64,000 nucleotides of DNA, from NCBI GenBank assembly GCA_977006965.1, contig OZ345353.1:1116001-1180000 (forward strand). The letters run 5' to 3'. Every line of letters begins with the position of its first letter. Positions within the stretch are counted from its first letter, which is position 1. The notes under the pieces are model-generated. The model was given only the letters and a program-made list of their open reading frames with translations. It was not told the origin of the DNA and ran no database searches. Position numbers and translations under genes: made by a program. Shown here in pieces: positions 1-9,728 of the stretch. The stretch is from Phymatolithon calcareum (taxonomy: Eukaryota > Rhodophyta > Florideophyceae > Hapalidiales).

Positions 1-546
1 TTCTCCTCATCTGTGGGCTGGTGAGACGGCAGAGCACTCGCATCCTCTCCCTTCGATGCTCGGCATATTTTCCGAAAACGTATCCGTAGAAAAGACCTTC
101 CGCTGCTTCAATTGCGGATAGTAGTCTCTTCGTGATCGACGTCAGGTGAATGGCATACTCCCATTTGGGGTGAATCAACGACTTGAAAATCCTGATGCAC
201 GTGGTTGGTTGGAGTCCTCTGACGTTCAAGCCAATTTGGCGGAGTTTGTGTATGCATCCCATCTCATTCCGAACTCTTGAGATTGCTGTATCGTCGGTGA
301 CTCCGTTGTTGTTCATACTGATCCCGAGGTAGGACAGTCTCCAGGCCTGGTGCAGCTCTTTTCCTGCAAGTAAGAATTTCTTCTTTGGGAGTCCTTTGTA
401 CTTAAGGACCTCGCCCTTTCCTGGCTTTGTGTTCTATTTCATGGAGTTCTCGGCTCCCCACTTCGTAGCTATGTCCAATAGTTTTTGCAATCCTTTTGCA
501 TTCTTTGCCTGAAGAAGAACGTCATCCGCAAATAGCTGCGCTGGAT
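1..546 (-). pseudogene. LINE-A reverse transcriptase, 3' half of copy A1
   Basis: Read on the minus strand this is the reverse-transcriptase catalytic motif FADD followed by the connection region of a non-LTR retrotransposon (motifs FADDVLLQ, YLGIS, RIFKSLI, PKWEYA). A conserved Trp after the palm is an in-frame TAG at 434-436, so the copy is dead. The left end runs off the window. The upstream RT part of the same copy resumes at about 2592 after a 2-kb insertion: the TVSG residues just before FADD lie there. Family identity rests on close similarity to the copies at 10508-11750 and 52901-54994. Confidence 0.8.
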
Positions 547-643
547 GGGGGGGGGGGTTATATGTTGATTTATTTTAGAAGCTCCCAAAACCTCAATTTG
601 ATTAACAGGGCAGCTTCTCGCTATCTTCCACATTCATCTCTCT
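547..643 (-). mobile_element. LINE-A 3' tail of a short nested copy
   Basis: This is the 3' tail of a second LINE-A copy, read on the minus strand, ending in the box (T)TTAGAAATAAA-like AT-rich stretch and then a run of 11 C (G on the plus strand, 547-557). The same tail occurs at 8427, 10508, 11897, 51747 and 52901 in this orientation and at 3620 and 60600 in the other. It is cut at 644 by element D1. A matching short continuation (CGAGTTTCTCTCC-like) lies at about 2563-2591, so the nested copy is probably only some 125 bp long. Confidence 0.65.
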
Positions 644-806
644 ACTAGTGTCTATTTTACGAACCCCCTCAATTGAGGGGCGATTTGAAAGCTCAAAAAA
701 TCCATAAAGCAAATTCGAAACAGATCGCTCATGCCATATTCGTAAAGCCTGGCTCATCTTCTGTGCGAGGAGTACCCACACTACTACCTTAAATTCGCTT
801 CGTTCG

Positions 807-1750
807 GTGCTAGAAACGAAAATATGTTGGTCACTCATAAGTTTCAGACCTGCCATTCCAGGAGAAAAACACCGGCCGCGCGCGGTCGGTACATCAGTAC
901 ACACCAAGACAGCATCTGTAGGCGGTCTATCAGAGTGCTCCAGACTATGCGGAGCCATTTCGAAGTCAAAAAAGGTGAGTAGTATGGTTCAGAATGTACT
1001 CGGGGAAAAAATCAATGGTCGCGCGAGCATGTCACATCGTATGAAATGGGTTCTGATTCATCATCCATTGAAGAAGACTAAGATTAAGACAGTCGACATT
1101 GTCAACGTCAACGCAGAGAACGCTGTCGTTGACATTCCAGACGCTGAAAAGCTTGAACCGAGCCAACACCGGCAAAAGCGCGGTATAGCCTAGGCCTGCT
1201 TACAGTGATCATCCTTGCCAATCTTCATCGCGAAACGCCTGTTTATCGTCTACAGTCGAGATCACATGCTCCTCAGAAGGGCATAAAAGCTTCCATGAAA
1301 CCTTCAGAAGCTCTAAAAGCCCTCTTCCGAGCACTCTCGCCTAAGTCTTACAAGGCCCTTGAGACCAAACATTGCACCGGGAACTTGATGTCATCACGCC
1401 CGACTGCGAGCCGAATACGTGCGCTCATTGGGTCCCAAGGTACAAGCGCAAGTTCTATGTCCGTTTTAGAGACGATTTTACTCTCAGTTGTGGAAACTTC
1501 GCACTCTAAACAGAGACTTCTTATTCGAGATTTGTGGTATTGGACTTTATTCAAAGTACGATTGCGTGGTGACGATGTTTCCCCAAGTTACCTGCGAAAA
1601 CTTGCTGCTTGGACGTCCGCTAAGCTGAGAAGAAAGGGGCGAAAAGAGACTACAGTGACAGAGCCTATTAAGTTTTTCGAAATACTCGTCTTCATGGCAA
1701 GAGTTGAGTTCGGCGCTGAGAGCGCTTTCTGGAAGTCTACCACTAATATC
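807..1750 (+). pseudogene. Element D protein remnant, family unknown
   Basis: Two consecutive plus-strand frames (807-1193 and 1205-1804) align with broken frames in the other two D copies. Shared motifs include a VHTK segment, EC.RL, SKS, EKI followed by KWVL, then K.KIKT, and later LTV..ANL and RALSP. Differences between copies are largely conservative at the protein level while stops and frameshifts are scattered, which is the pattern of a formerly coding sequence. I do not recognise a transposase signature (no DDE/D motif located) or any other domain. A GTGAGT motif at about 975 sits at the same place in D1 and D3 and could be an old splice donor. Confidence 0.5.
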
Positions 1751-1752
1751 TC

Positions 1753-1780
1753 CTTTCTTTCTTTCTTTCTTTCTTTCTTT
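1753..1780. repeat. (CTTT)n microsatellite
   Basis: Seven uninterrupted copies of a TTTC/CTTT tetranucleotide, inside the right half of element D1. Confidence 0.95.
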
Positions 1781-2249
1781 TACTGCGGGATTTCTCAAAG
1801 CTGATGGAACAACTCCGCATCCTTACGGCTCTAGTAGACCTTAACAGATACGAGTGGTACTTGATGTCACAACAGCTGTCCAAGCTGCACAAGGTGCAGA
1901 CCATGGTCCAGCTTAACATCCATATCGCTACGCAGCCAATCTTCATTCGCCGTCCTTCAAAGGGATGCCCGGGTTGGAAACCATTTAGGACGTTCACGGT
2001 AGCTAATCATCTCTCTGCCTTCTTTCATTTCCTTCTGTCTTCTCTCCCAGCTTCCTTGAGCGTTGCGGCACACCACACAGGGCGGAATCCATGTACTACC
2101 ATACTACCAGAAGGCGATAGTCTTCTCCCCTGGGGAGGCCGGAGCACAGCTCTTGTCATTCCAAAAAAACCCTGCAATGTAGCGGGGAAAAATTCCTGAC
2201 TGAACTCTTGGCTCCTTCCTGTGACGCACAGGTGCACGGGTAGCCGGAC

Positions 2250-2562
2250 CGGTTATCATAGCCGGCCTGTATCAAATCCGCTTAAATTCGCAAGATTTCT
2301 TGGAAATCCAGCGACGGCGGGGTTGGATCTGGCATTTCGAGCGTGGCAAGTTCTCGATTTGCCGAGTCCCAGGCGAGCGCTTTCGCGATAGCGCCAGCCA
2401 TTTCCGACGGAATTACCGTCAGAAGAATTGCGTTGCGCAGCATTACTGCTGCGGCCACTTGCGCCGGCGCGGGCACAGGCGCCCGCGCCGGAATCTTGTC
2501 CTTTGTCGCTTGTGGTCCGTTCGGTCCGGTCAGGCCCTCTCTCCTTCAATCCCGCTTTTAAT
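2250..2562. other. GC-rich stretch without recognisable gene
   Basis: This is notably more GC-rich than its surroundings and contains a short palindrome (GCCGGCGCGGGC / GCCCGCGCCGGA region, about 2463-2492). Open frames exist on both strands but none resembles a known protein or another copy in the window. It may be the end of element D1 or unrelated filler DNA. Confidence 0.4.
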
Positions 2563-2591
2563 ATCTCCTTAATCCGAGTTTCTCTCCCTGT

Positions 2592-3240
2592 GGCCGGACA
2601 CTGTTCTTGTTACTTGGGCGGCAGCCTCGGCGAACGTATCCATGAATTTTTTATATAGGCACGGACTAATAGGAGAACCCTGCGGAACACCTCGGTCGAT
2701 AATGCACAACGTTTTCGTTTCGTCTCCTGCCGACGTGATCCACGACGGTTTCATCAGGTAGGATACCATCTTTGTTATGTGAGCCGGCAACTTTTTGTTC
2801 AGTCGCTCGAGGAGGATATCCCTCGGGACGCTGTCATACGCTGCTGACAAGTCAAGTACAGCAACGAACGGGTGACCATTTTGCATAGTATTCTTTGTGC
2901 GAAGTATGGCCAAATATGTGCTCTTGTCTCTCTGAAAACCCAGTTGTGCTCTGTTAAATCGGTAGTGATCCCTTATGTATGAGTCTAGGGCGGAATCAAT
3001 TATCTTCCTGACCTGACTCAGTAGGGAGATATGCCTGTAGTTTGCCGCAATGTTTTCTGGACCTTTCTTGTAGAGGGGAATAAGTGTTGCTTGCCGCCAT
3101 TGCCGTGGGAGGCACCTCAGTCGCCCGCATATCTCCCACAGAACCAGAATCAATTCGAAACCGACCTCCTTTTTTGCGTATAGCATCTCAACAAAAACGC
3201 CGTCTTGGCCCACAGCTTTCCTATTCGGAGGGAGCTCAAG
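2592..3240 (-). pseudogene. LINE-A reverse transcriptase, 5' half of copy A1
   Basis: The minus-strand frame carries the finger and palm motifs of a non-LTR reverse transcriptase: ATLIPLYKKG, LLSQVRKIIDSAL, QLGFQRDKSTYLAIL, AVLDLSAAYDSVPR and GVPQGSPISPCLY. It stops just before the FADD box, which lies at 1-546 beyond the inserted DNA. The 5' end is truncated inside the finger domain near GQDG, a usual outcome of target-primed reverse transcription. Confidence 0.85.
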
Positions 3241-3417
3241 CGGGAAGGAATGAACTCAAGGGATATATCGCATCTCTCTTAACCTACTGTTGTTGCGATA
3301 AAACGAGGCGCCACTGATGCCTCTTTTTGCACCGGGGGTATCGAACCAATTACCAGCTGCAATATGGTGCCCAAGTAGCCTTTCGGTGCCAGGTTTTGTG
3401 ACTATATGTAGGCATCG

Positions 3418-3645
3418 TACCATTGAGCTGGTCACGCTCCAAGGCATTCTGTCTTCATCCAAGATTAGTCCTGAATCGCATATGAATGTAAGCGACTCAC
3501 TAGAGCACTTGTTGCGAGAGAAATACGAATCAAGGATATACTGAATAGTCAAACTACGTTAGCTTAGAAAAGAGTGTGAAAGCGGCCCTGTTGCTCTTGA
3601 AGAGAAGCCTTGGGAGCTTTTAAAATAAATCAACACATATCCCCC
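3418..3645 (+). mobile_element. LINE-A 3' end, copy A10
   Basis: The sequence matches the C-terminal codons and 3' tail of the copy at 59590-60625 and ends in GGGAGCTTTTAAAATAAAT, CAACACATAT and CCCCC. It is strongly 5'-truncated. A possible short target duplication (GCATCGT) lies on both sides. Confidence 0.75.
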
Positions 3646-4124
3646 TATGCATCGTCCCCATTTTCGTCTGTACCCATCGCTCCTCAGCGTAACTTGACGT
3701 TTCTGTAGAGCTGGAGCTCGAAATTTGCTCCTGCTATCTACCGAGCTCCAAAAATATACGATGGTGCGGATTGTTCTAAGCTGCCCGTCACCTATCTCCC
3801 AAAATCATAGAATTAGAGCTTGTGGAAGCGCGAAAGTAACTGCAGGCCTTTGGAACCTTATCACGCTCCTCCCCTTCCGCAAGAAAAGAGACCTGCAAAA
3901 CACATGGAAGTTTCGGTCCATGGCATGCTTGTCACACGAACGAAAGAAAAAGACACTACCTGTACAACAAGGTCCAGAGGGGCTTGAAGAAGGCGACAGC
4001 GGATAGAAGATTTGCCTCAAGATGCGAGAACACGAACTAGAAGTGGAAGTAATGGTGTGAAGCATTATGACCAAAATTCGAAGTGCAAAGGTGAACGATC
4101 AAATTCTTGTTCTTTTATATTCAA
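3646..4124 (+). other. Spacer with a LINE-H RT finger fragment
   Basis: About 3836-3945 on the plus strand reads LWNLITLLPFRKK, the same finger-domain piece as LWNLIKLLPFYKN at about 56080. This is a relic of the lineage called LINE-H here. I see no gene in the rest. Confidence 0.5.
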
Positions 4125-5615
4125 GTTTATTTAAAAGCCCCACAGACTTCCGAAGATATGGGCGAGGCTTCCTCTGATGCTACCTACCTTTGTGCAGCTC
4201 ACGATACGCCCACTAGAATCGCGGACGGGAAAACTCAGGATTCAAAGTAATCCTATCTCAGTCCTCTACAGGATTGCTGGTGCTTGGACTCGACCGCTTT
4301 TTGCCTTGCCATATACGAATCAATACGGGCCTTCTTCTTCGGCCATACATGTTGTTGACACCTGTGGGAATCTTCCGCAGGCATACTGCAGTGCGAGTTG
4401 TCTGTGCTTCACCTTGGGGAACTTGAGTATTGCTGGCAATTCACTTGTCTTATCGTATGGAATCTTCCTTTTCCGCTTCGATTCTAGGCGGTCTCCTTCC
4501 ATTGCCAGGAATTTAGATCGAAGTGTTTGTGAAGACTGGTTTGTTTGGATATGCTTTACAGCTTCAGCAAACGGCTCTCTGGTTTCCATCGCGGAGATAT
4601 CTTTCCTTGTGTACTGCAATTCATGGTTGTTTCTGTTTTCGGGCACTTCATTTGGATACATACGTTCCTTGTCCTTGTTCCTTCTCAGCATTTTGAAGGC
4701 CAACATTTCTCGACGATGTGGAGCCGTCTGGATCCGGCACAGGAGACGGAGCCTGTTCGTCCTTCCTCGGGCCAGTGGCCCGAATACTTGATTGACGAAT
4801 GTTGTTTCTACTTCCTTGACGGCATTTTGTACGTCTTCTGTCCAGGGCGTTAAGTGCATTGCGTACTCCCAGAGTGGCTGTACTAGCTCCTTGTATATCT
4901 GAATACACTTCTGTATACTTAACCCTTTCTTGAACACTCCCAGTGTACGCAATTCGTACACGACCGTCCTTGCTTTCTTTAGTCGTTGCATCATTGGCGT
5001 ATCTGTAACTCCTCTGGGGTCTAGGGATACTCCAAGATATGTGACCTCCGGAACGTGTGCCAGAACCTTGTTTGCGAGCTTGAATGTCTTGCCCAATGTT
5101 TCCTCTGATTCGAGGACTTCGCTTTTCCCTTGCTTAGTGTTCCACGTCATCTCTCGATCTTGTGCTCACTGGGTAGCTATATCCAATAGTCCTTGCAATG
5201 CAGCGGAGGATTTCGCAGAGAGAAGAACATCGTCTGCAAAAAGGATAGCCGAAACTTCAGCCCAGGTTTTTGATGTCCGGCTCATTCGCTCGGCGAATTC
5301 ATCCATGAAGATGTTGTAGAGGTTTGGACTGAGACGGGACCCTTGCGGGACCCCCCTGTCCACTAGAAACCACTTTCTGTTTGCATCACCAATTGTTGCT
5401 ATCCAGGATGGTGTCCAGAACGTCTTGGCCATTGCGCAGATCTCCTTGGGCAGTACTTGTCTCATTCTGTTCTCCAAGTGTGCTCTCGGTACTGTGTCGT
5501 AGGCAGCCTTAAGTTCCAATACTGCTACACATCTCTGATCCTCTTTTAGTAGCTCATTAGCTCTTAGGATGGCAAGTTCAGTGCTCTTCCCCTTCTGGAA
5601 CCCAAGCCGACACCA
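4125..5615 (-). pseudogene. LINE-B copy B1, 3' part (RT palm to tail)
   Basis: On the minus strand this holds GKSTELAIL, the palm (ELKAAYDTVPR), GVPQGSRLSPNLY, FADDVLLSA, the connection region (TYLGVSL, QPLWEYAMHLTPW) and a C-terminal domain with a KFPKVKHRQLALQYACGRFP motif, then the tail with GGGGCTTTTAAATAAACTT. A conserved Trp after the palm is TGA (5166-5168). Near its C-terminus it lacks the last 40 or so residues seen in the copy at 31559. The upstream part of this element resumes at 6713, and the two halves join in the RT at the residues VYSNH. Confidence 0.85.
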
Positions 5616-5631
5616 GTGGTTTGAGTATACT

Positions 5632-6696
5632 TTTTTTTGAGCAAAGTTTATTTAAAAACCCCACAGACTTCCGAAGATATGGGCAAGGCTTCCTCAGTTG
5701 CTACCTACCTTTGTGTAACTTACGAAAACGCACCGCCAGAGGGGCGGGCGGAAAAACTTAGGATCTCAGATATCCCATCTAAATTGCAGAACTCCTGTAT
5801 TGTTCGCCGTAGACGACCCACGGTAGTGAGGCGTTATTGTGTGTTCTTTGTGCCACATTTTGCAGCTCGGTGATCAGTGCACCGAGCTCGTTTGACAGCT
5901 GATCCGATAGCATGTCGTAACTGCGCCTGGCACGTGGTGCGGTATTCGCGTAAGTCCCTACTGATTAAGGGCGTTGACATCGTCTCTATAGACGCTCTGC
6001 CGGCAGCGGCATACCACTGGTATTTTAGGTATTCTCTGGAAACCGACTTCTTGCTCGGTGTTGCACGTCTTCTCCACTTCCGCCGCCGTGCTCGCTCTTC
6101 GGCTGTTTGCTCCGCGCAACGTATCCTCTCATAGGTGTTACGAAGGCTTCTGCGTTGCTCCCCAGTGCGCCTGCTTCCTGTTAAAGCAGGTTTTTCACGC
6201 ATTGGTTCGTTGATGCCTAGCTGTCTCCGATTACAGAAGCCCCTCGCGGGGATCGGCTTTACGCAGCACTTGAATTGGCTCGCGCTCGGAGCAATTGCAC
6301 AAAGGAAATAACTGAGCATGGCACGCGGCGTGGTACTTACATAAGTCCCTATCGGGTAGGGGCGTTGACATCGTCACTATAGATGATATTGCGGTAGCGG
6401 CATACCGCTTATCTTGAAACCGAGTTCTTTCTCGGTGTTTCAGGTCTTCTCTTGAGAACGACTTCTTCCTCGATGTTGCAAGTCTTCTCCATTCCCGGTG
6501 TCGCGCTTGTTTCTTGATTGTTTGATCCGCGTCGCGTAGCCTCGCATGGATGTCACGAAAGCTTCTGCGTTGCTCCTGCCAGTGCGCCTGCTTCCTGTTG
6601 AAGCAGTCTTTTTTTACACATTGGTTGGTTGACGCCTAGCTGTCTCCGGTTACAGCAGCCCCTCGCGGGGATTGGCCTTGCGCAGCACTTGGCATG
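5632..6696 (-). mobile_element. Non-autonomous retroelement inserted in LINE-B1
   Basis: A 1065-bp insertion is flanked by a 16-bp direct repeat GTGGTTTGAGTATACT at 5616-5631 and 6697-6712, which is the host LINE-B sequence duplicated. On the minus strand the element ends in LINE-B-type tail sequence (GTGGGGTTTTTAAATAAACTT-like) and eight A, so it was probably mobilised by LINE-B machinery. The body consists of two diverged direct copies of a 380-430 bp unit (about 6320-6690 and 5860-6270). No RT or endonuclease is present. It could be a composite SINE or an internally deleted LINE-B keeping 5' and 3' ends. Confidence 0.75.
5834..6600 (-). pseudogene. Duplicated Arg-rich ORF of the non-autonomous element
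   Basis: Both units encode versions of one arginine-rich protein. Shared motifs are QRRS(L/F)R, WRR.AT..KKS.SRE.LK and TMSTPL..RDL..Y, ending C.AQL. The copy at 5834-6319 is open (about 160 codons) and the other has one or more frameshifts. Conservation of residues across the units suggests past coding function, possibly the ORF1 or N-terminal region of LINE-B. I recognise no domain. Confidence 0.45.
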
Positions 6697-6712
6697 GTGG
6701 TTTGAGTATACT

Positions 6713-8345
6713 GTGCGCAGCTTCATATGGATAGCTGTCTCAATAATTTTCCTTGGGTGGCTCAGCAGGGAAATCGGTCGGTAGTTTCCGGGGTCCTCGT
6801 GCTCCCCCTTCTTGTGTATTGGGACGAGGAGCGCTTTCTGCCAGTGCAGAGGCGTATCTCCACACCTCCCGCATGCCTCCCACAAGGCTGTAAGCACTTC
6901 AGCGTTAAGCGGTATATCGACTTTTAGCATTTCAGCCTTCACCTCGTCTAAGCCCGGTGCCTTTCCGTTTGGTGCTTTTCGGATAGCCGCTTCAATTTTT
7001 GTCCTCATGTCGTCGGGGCAGGAGAATTTTTTTAGTCCCGGTTCACACTTTTCGGTGTTATGGCATGTCGCCGAGATGTGGGCTGAGAATTTAGCGCAAT
7101 TCATGGGGCTTCCTGTCATCTTGTTTCGTAGCGTTCTTCTTCGAATTTTCTTTTTCATCTTGGCAAGTTTCTTCAAGGCCGCTTGTCCGTCTTTCCCCTG
7201 GAGCTCGCAAATGTATTCTTGGTACTGCTCTTTCTTCTTCTTGTTCACCAAGGTTCTGATTTGATACTTACTCTCGTGGTAACGACCCCAGTCTTTCGGT
7301 GAGTGGGATGTTCTGGCTTTCCGGTAGTGTTTCTTTCGCTTCAGTGCCATTTTGTCCAGCTCTGTATTCCAAAATGACTTGTAGCGTGCCGGGATGCGTT
7401 TTCTGGTTCTCCACGGATCACACCAGGTTTTAACAAGTCTCTTGTGTACCTGGTGTAGATCTCTTGCATTGCTGCACTTTTTGAGTTTGTCTATGATTCC
7501 TGGCATGCCTTCGTGATACTTGGAAAGAGCGGCTTCTTTCTTGGGTTCTCTTCTTGACTTTCCTCCGAGGTCTACAATCTCCCTGTAGATATCCGACACC
7601 GATTCCGGGGAGGTATTTCCCTTGAGGTCCTCAATGAGAGTACGCATTCGTTCCTTGATTTCATTTTTCTTCTGTGTCGTCTCGGTCTCTTACACTGATT
7701 CGTCGTTTAGATTGGCTCGGGTCGAGATCTTGCCGGCTTCTAAGGCGCGTACATACAGGCCTGTGCTGTGTAACTCCTGTCCATATGTCTTCTGGAGAGT
7801 TCGGCGCAGATGTTGTTATTCCTTTTGTAACGAAGAAGTCGATATTGCTCCCATACTTCTTCGTCTGGAATGTCGGTCTTTTGCTTGCTCTTATGTCCCA
7901 TCCTTTGCTTTTTGCCCACTTGACGAGTTGATTGCCCCTTCTGTTGGACTGACTGTCCCACAGCTTGAGTCTTGCGTTCCAGTCACCATGATGGCTTGAC
8001 CCCTTGGATGCCTGTTGATTAATTGGAGACATTTGTCCGTTTCCTCACGAGTGGACCTTGGTGACATGTACACTACCCCAACTTTTAGGCTGCCCAGTTG
8101 GGCGATAATGACTTGGAAGTGTACCTTTGCATACTTGAAGATGAGTTTCACTCCACATCCACTGCGAAATACCAGTGATACTCCGCCAGAGTTTCTCGCT
8201 GTACCTCGCCTTCTTGCTTCGGTATTTTGGTTACGGGGCCCCTCTGGAGTTATCAGTTCGGGCCTTGGGGCGCAAATTCTTGTTCTGCTCGAAATTGCTT
8301 AAATTCTCTATCGCCGACCATGGTTGGCAACCCACCTCCGGCGTA
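6713..8345 (-). pseudogene. LINE-B copy B1, 5' part (endonuclease and RT fingers)
   Basis: On the minus strand the order is an apurinic-type endonuclease remnant (GGVSLVFR, GVVYMSPRS, then GDWNARLKLWD and GSNIDFF), a Lys-rich linker, and RT finger motifs (RKAPNGKAPGLDEV, KALLVPIHKKGEHEDPGNYRPISLLSHPRKI). The endonuclease is split by a frameshift near 7990. The element has the layout of an apurinic-endonuclease-bearing non-LTR retrotransposon, with no intact ORF left. The 5' boundary near 8345 is uncertain. Confidence 0.85.
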
Positions 8346-8426
8346 TATAGCTTTTTGGACAGACTACTTTACAAACCAAAGCCGTCCACACAAGATATGA
8401 TGAAATAAATTTCTGGTGGCAGTCGG

Positions 8427-8605
8427 GGATATATGTTGATTTATTTTAAAAGCACCCGAGACCTCACTGTGAGAAACGGGGCAGCTTCTCAATTACTTCT
8501 AACTTACCGCATTCTATTTTCCTAACATTTCCTTGATTCGAGTTTCTCTCCATACGAGAGTTCGAGTTAGTCTTTTGCATTCATATTCAGTCTCTTTGTC
8601 CATCA
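8427..8605 (-). mobile_element. LINE-A copy A2, segment 4 (3' tail)
   Basis: Minus-strand 3' end of LINE-A: the codons for ECKRLTR and the tail box ending in CCCC. It is the outermost part of a copy that continues at 9951-10507, 11764-11896 and 12684-13570. The break at 8606-8621 is the target duplication of the LINE-C1 insertion. Confidence 0.85.
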
Positions 8606-8644
8606 TCTTAGACCCGAGTATAACGACCTATACCGCACGCGAAA

Positions 8645-8893
8645 GTGCCGTTATCCCCGCACCTTCTCTTCAATTCAAGAAGACAAAGAACACTTGCCAT
8701 CAAGTTGTCATTTGGAATGTTCCCTTCAATGAGCACCTCTACACATATCGAACTCACCGGCCAATGTGGGAAAGATGCCATCGAAGATGTAATAAATGGC
8801 CTCGCAAAGGACAGACTCTCCAAAGAGGACAGCGCCTGGACTAAGCGAGCACTCGACGAGCTCCTAACCATGTTCCAGGCTGTGGACAAGTAA
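8645..8893 (+). pseudogene. C-terminal end of the LINE-C ORF
   Basis: An 82-codon open frame with the motifs HLLFNSRR, MSTSTHIE, KDAIEDV and WTKRALDELL. By itself it looks like a small conserved gene. The copy at 49310-50462 shows the same residues as the extreme C-terminus of a reverse transcriptase ORF, so this is a truncated LINE ORF end and not a separate gene. Confidence 0.75.
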
Positions 8894-8930
8894 GGACTGC
8901 CCGCAACTTGAAATCACAGCGTGCCACAGG

Positions 8931-9728
8931 CAGGCTTGGAACCAATTTGATTGCAATTCCAATTAATTGCAATTCGAGTTAATTGTAAAATAGACACGTG
9001 ATTGAAATTTGCGAGGTAAGATGAGCATCTAATTGCAATGTGTATTTCTCACGAAGATTCAATTGCGAAACGTATTGCGCTACGTTTTTCTCTATTTATA
9101 TGCTGAATCAGAAAAAAGCTACGTTTTCTTACGCATTCGATGCATTTGAATACGTACCCCTTTTGTACTTTCAACATACGTGTATGTTAGCACATTGCAT
9201 CAGATAAACGTGGCTGCTGCATAGAAGTACGATGGTACTCCTATAAAAGCCAAAGAGACTGCTAAGTTATTATCGCTAGGGCCAAATTCACCATGTCGCC
9301 TCCATCACGCAAACCGTCGAAGAAAGAGGTGGTCCAACTTCTCATGAAGAAGCTCCGCAAAGAACTTCGCGATGTCAATATTCGTCGAGGATCCGGTGTT
9401 CGAACAAATGTGACTTTTCAAGTGTTTCAGTGCCCGGGTGGAGAGACATTCACCTTCGAGTCAAAACCGGAGTTTCGTTTTTGAGCACAACAAGGGCTAC
9501 ACAATCCCCTACAACCATCTCAAGTCGTGCCTGGTGAACGGAAAAAAAAGAAGAGTTAGGCTTCGCTAATTGGTAAACGAATTGCAGTAAAGGGTAGGAA
9601 TTGCAGTATCGATTGGAGTAGGGATTGCCAATTGCAGTTTAAATTGAAAATAAGAAGCGACGAACAGTTGAATTGCACGATTGCTCTTTCCTTCTGCAAT
9701 TCCAGCAATTAAATTGGTTCCAAGCCTG
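8931..9728. mobile_element. hAT-type DNA transposon, 798 bp, non-autonomous
   Basis: The ends are perfect 18-bp inverted repeats CAGGCTTGGAACCAATTT (8931-8948 and 9711-9728), flanked by an 8-bp target duplication GCCACAGG (8923-8930 and 9729-9736). An 8-bp duplication and CAGG-starting ends are typical of the hAT superfamily. Subterminal regions are rich in AATTGCA motifs on both sides. At 798 bp it cannot encode a full transposase. It sits inside LINE-C1, which sits inside LINE-A2. Confidence 0.9.
9293..9569 (+). pseudogene. Transposase N-terminal remnant, possible BED-like finger
   Basis: An ATG frame opens about 50 bp after a TATAAAAG box (9243). It has a basic N-terminus and VFQCPGGETF, then shifts frame in a T5 run at about 9479-9483. 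The continuing frame reads EHNKGYTIPYNHLKSCL and ends in a basic tail with TAA at 9569. The Cys spacing and GYT..NHL pattern resemble BED-type zinc fingers at the N-terminus of hAT transposases, which fits the enclosing element. The zinc-finger reading is tentative. Confidence 0.5.

Larger units (their letters stand above)
645..2562 (+). mobile_element. Element D1, unclassified TIR-type element
   Basis: The left end is the terminal motif CTAGTGTCTATTTTAC, followed by a palindromic block CCCTCAATTGAGGGGC. The same end occurs at 31330, 31558 (inverted), 55743, 55841 (inverted), 61861 (inverted) and 62870. Internal sequence at 850-1450 matches the elements at 61380-61862 and 62870-64000 at the protein level. 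The right end is not recognised; 2562 is where LINE-A sequence seems to resume, so it is approximate. The last 300 bp or so is GC-rich and may not belong to it. The superfamily is unknown to me. Confidence 0.55.

Noticed and set aside
602-958. Minus-strand frame at the end of element D1
   Set aside because: Related frames occur in D2 and D3, but the plus-strand reading is better conserved downstream, and this frame has no start or domain that could be supported.
6630-6696. HDV-like ribozyme at the 5' end of the non-autonomous element
   Set aside because: Two short hairpins (CCCCGCGAGGGG and GCTGT/ACAGC) exist, but I could not build the nested double pseudoknot.
8645-8893. A novel small gene family conserved in three places
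   Set aside because: Copy C3 shows it is the C-terminal end of a LINE-C reverse transcriptase ORF.
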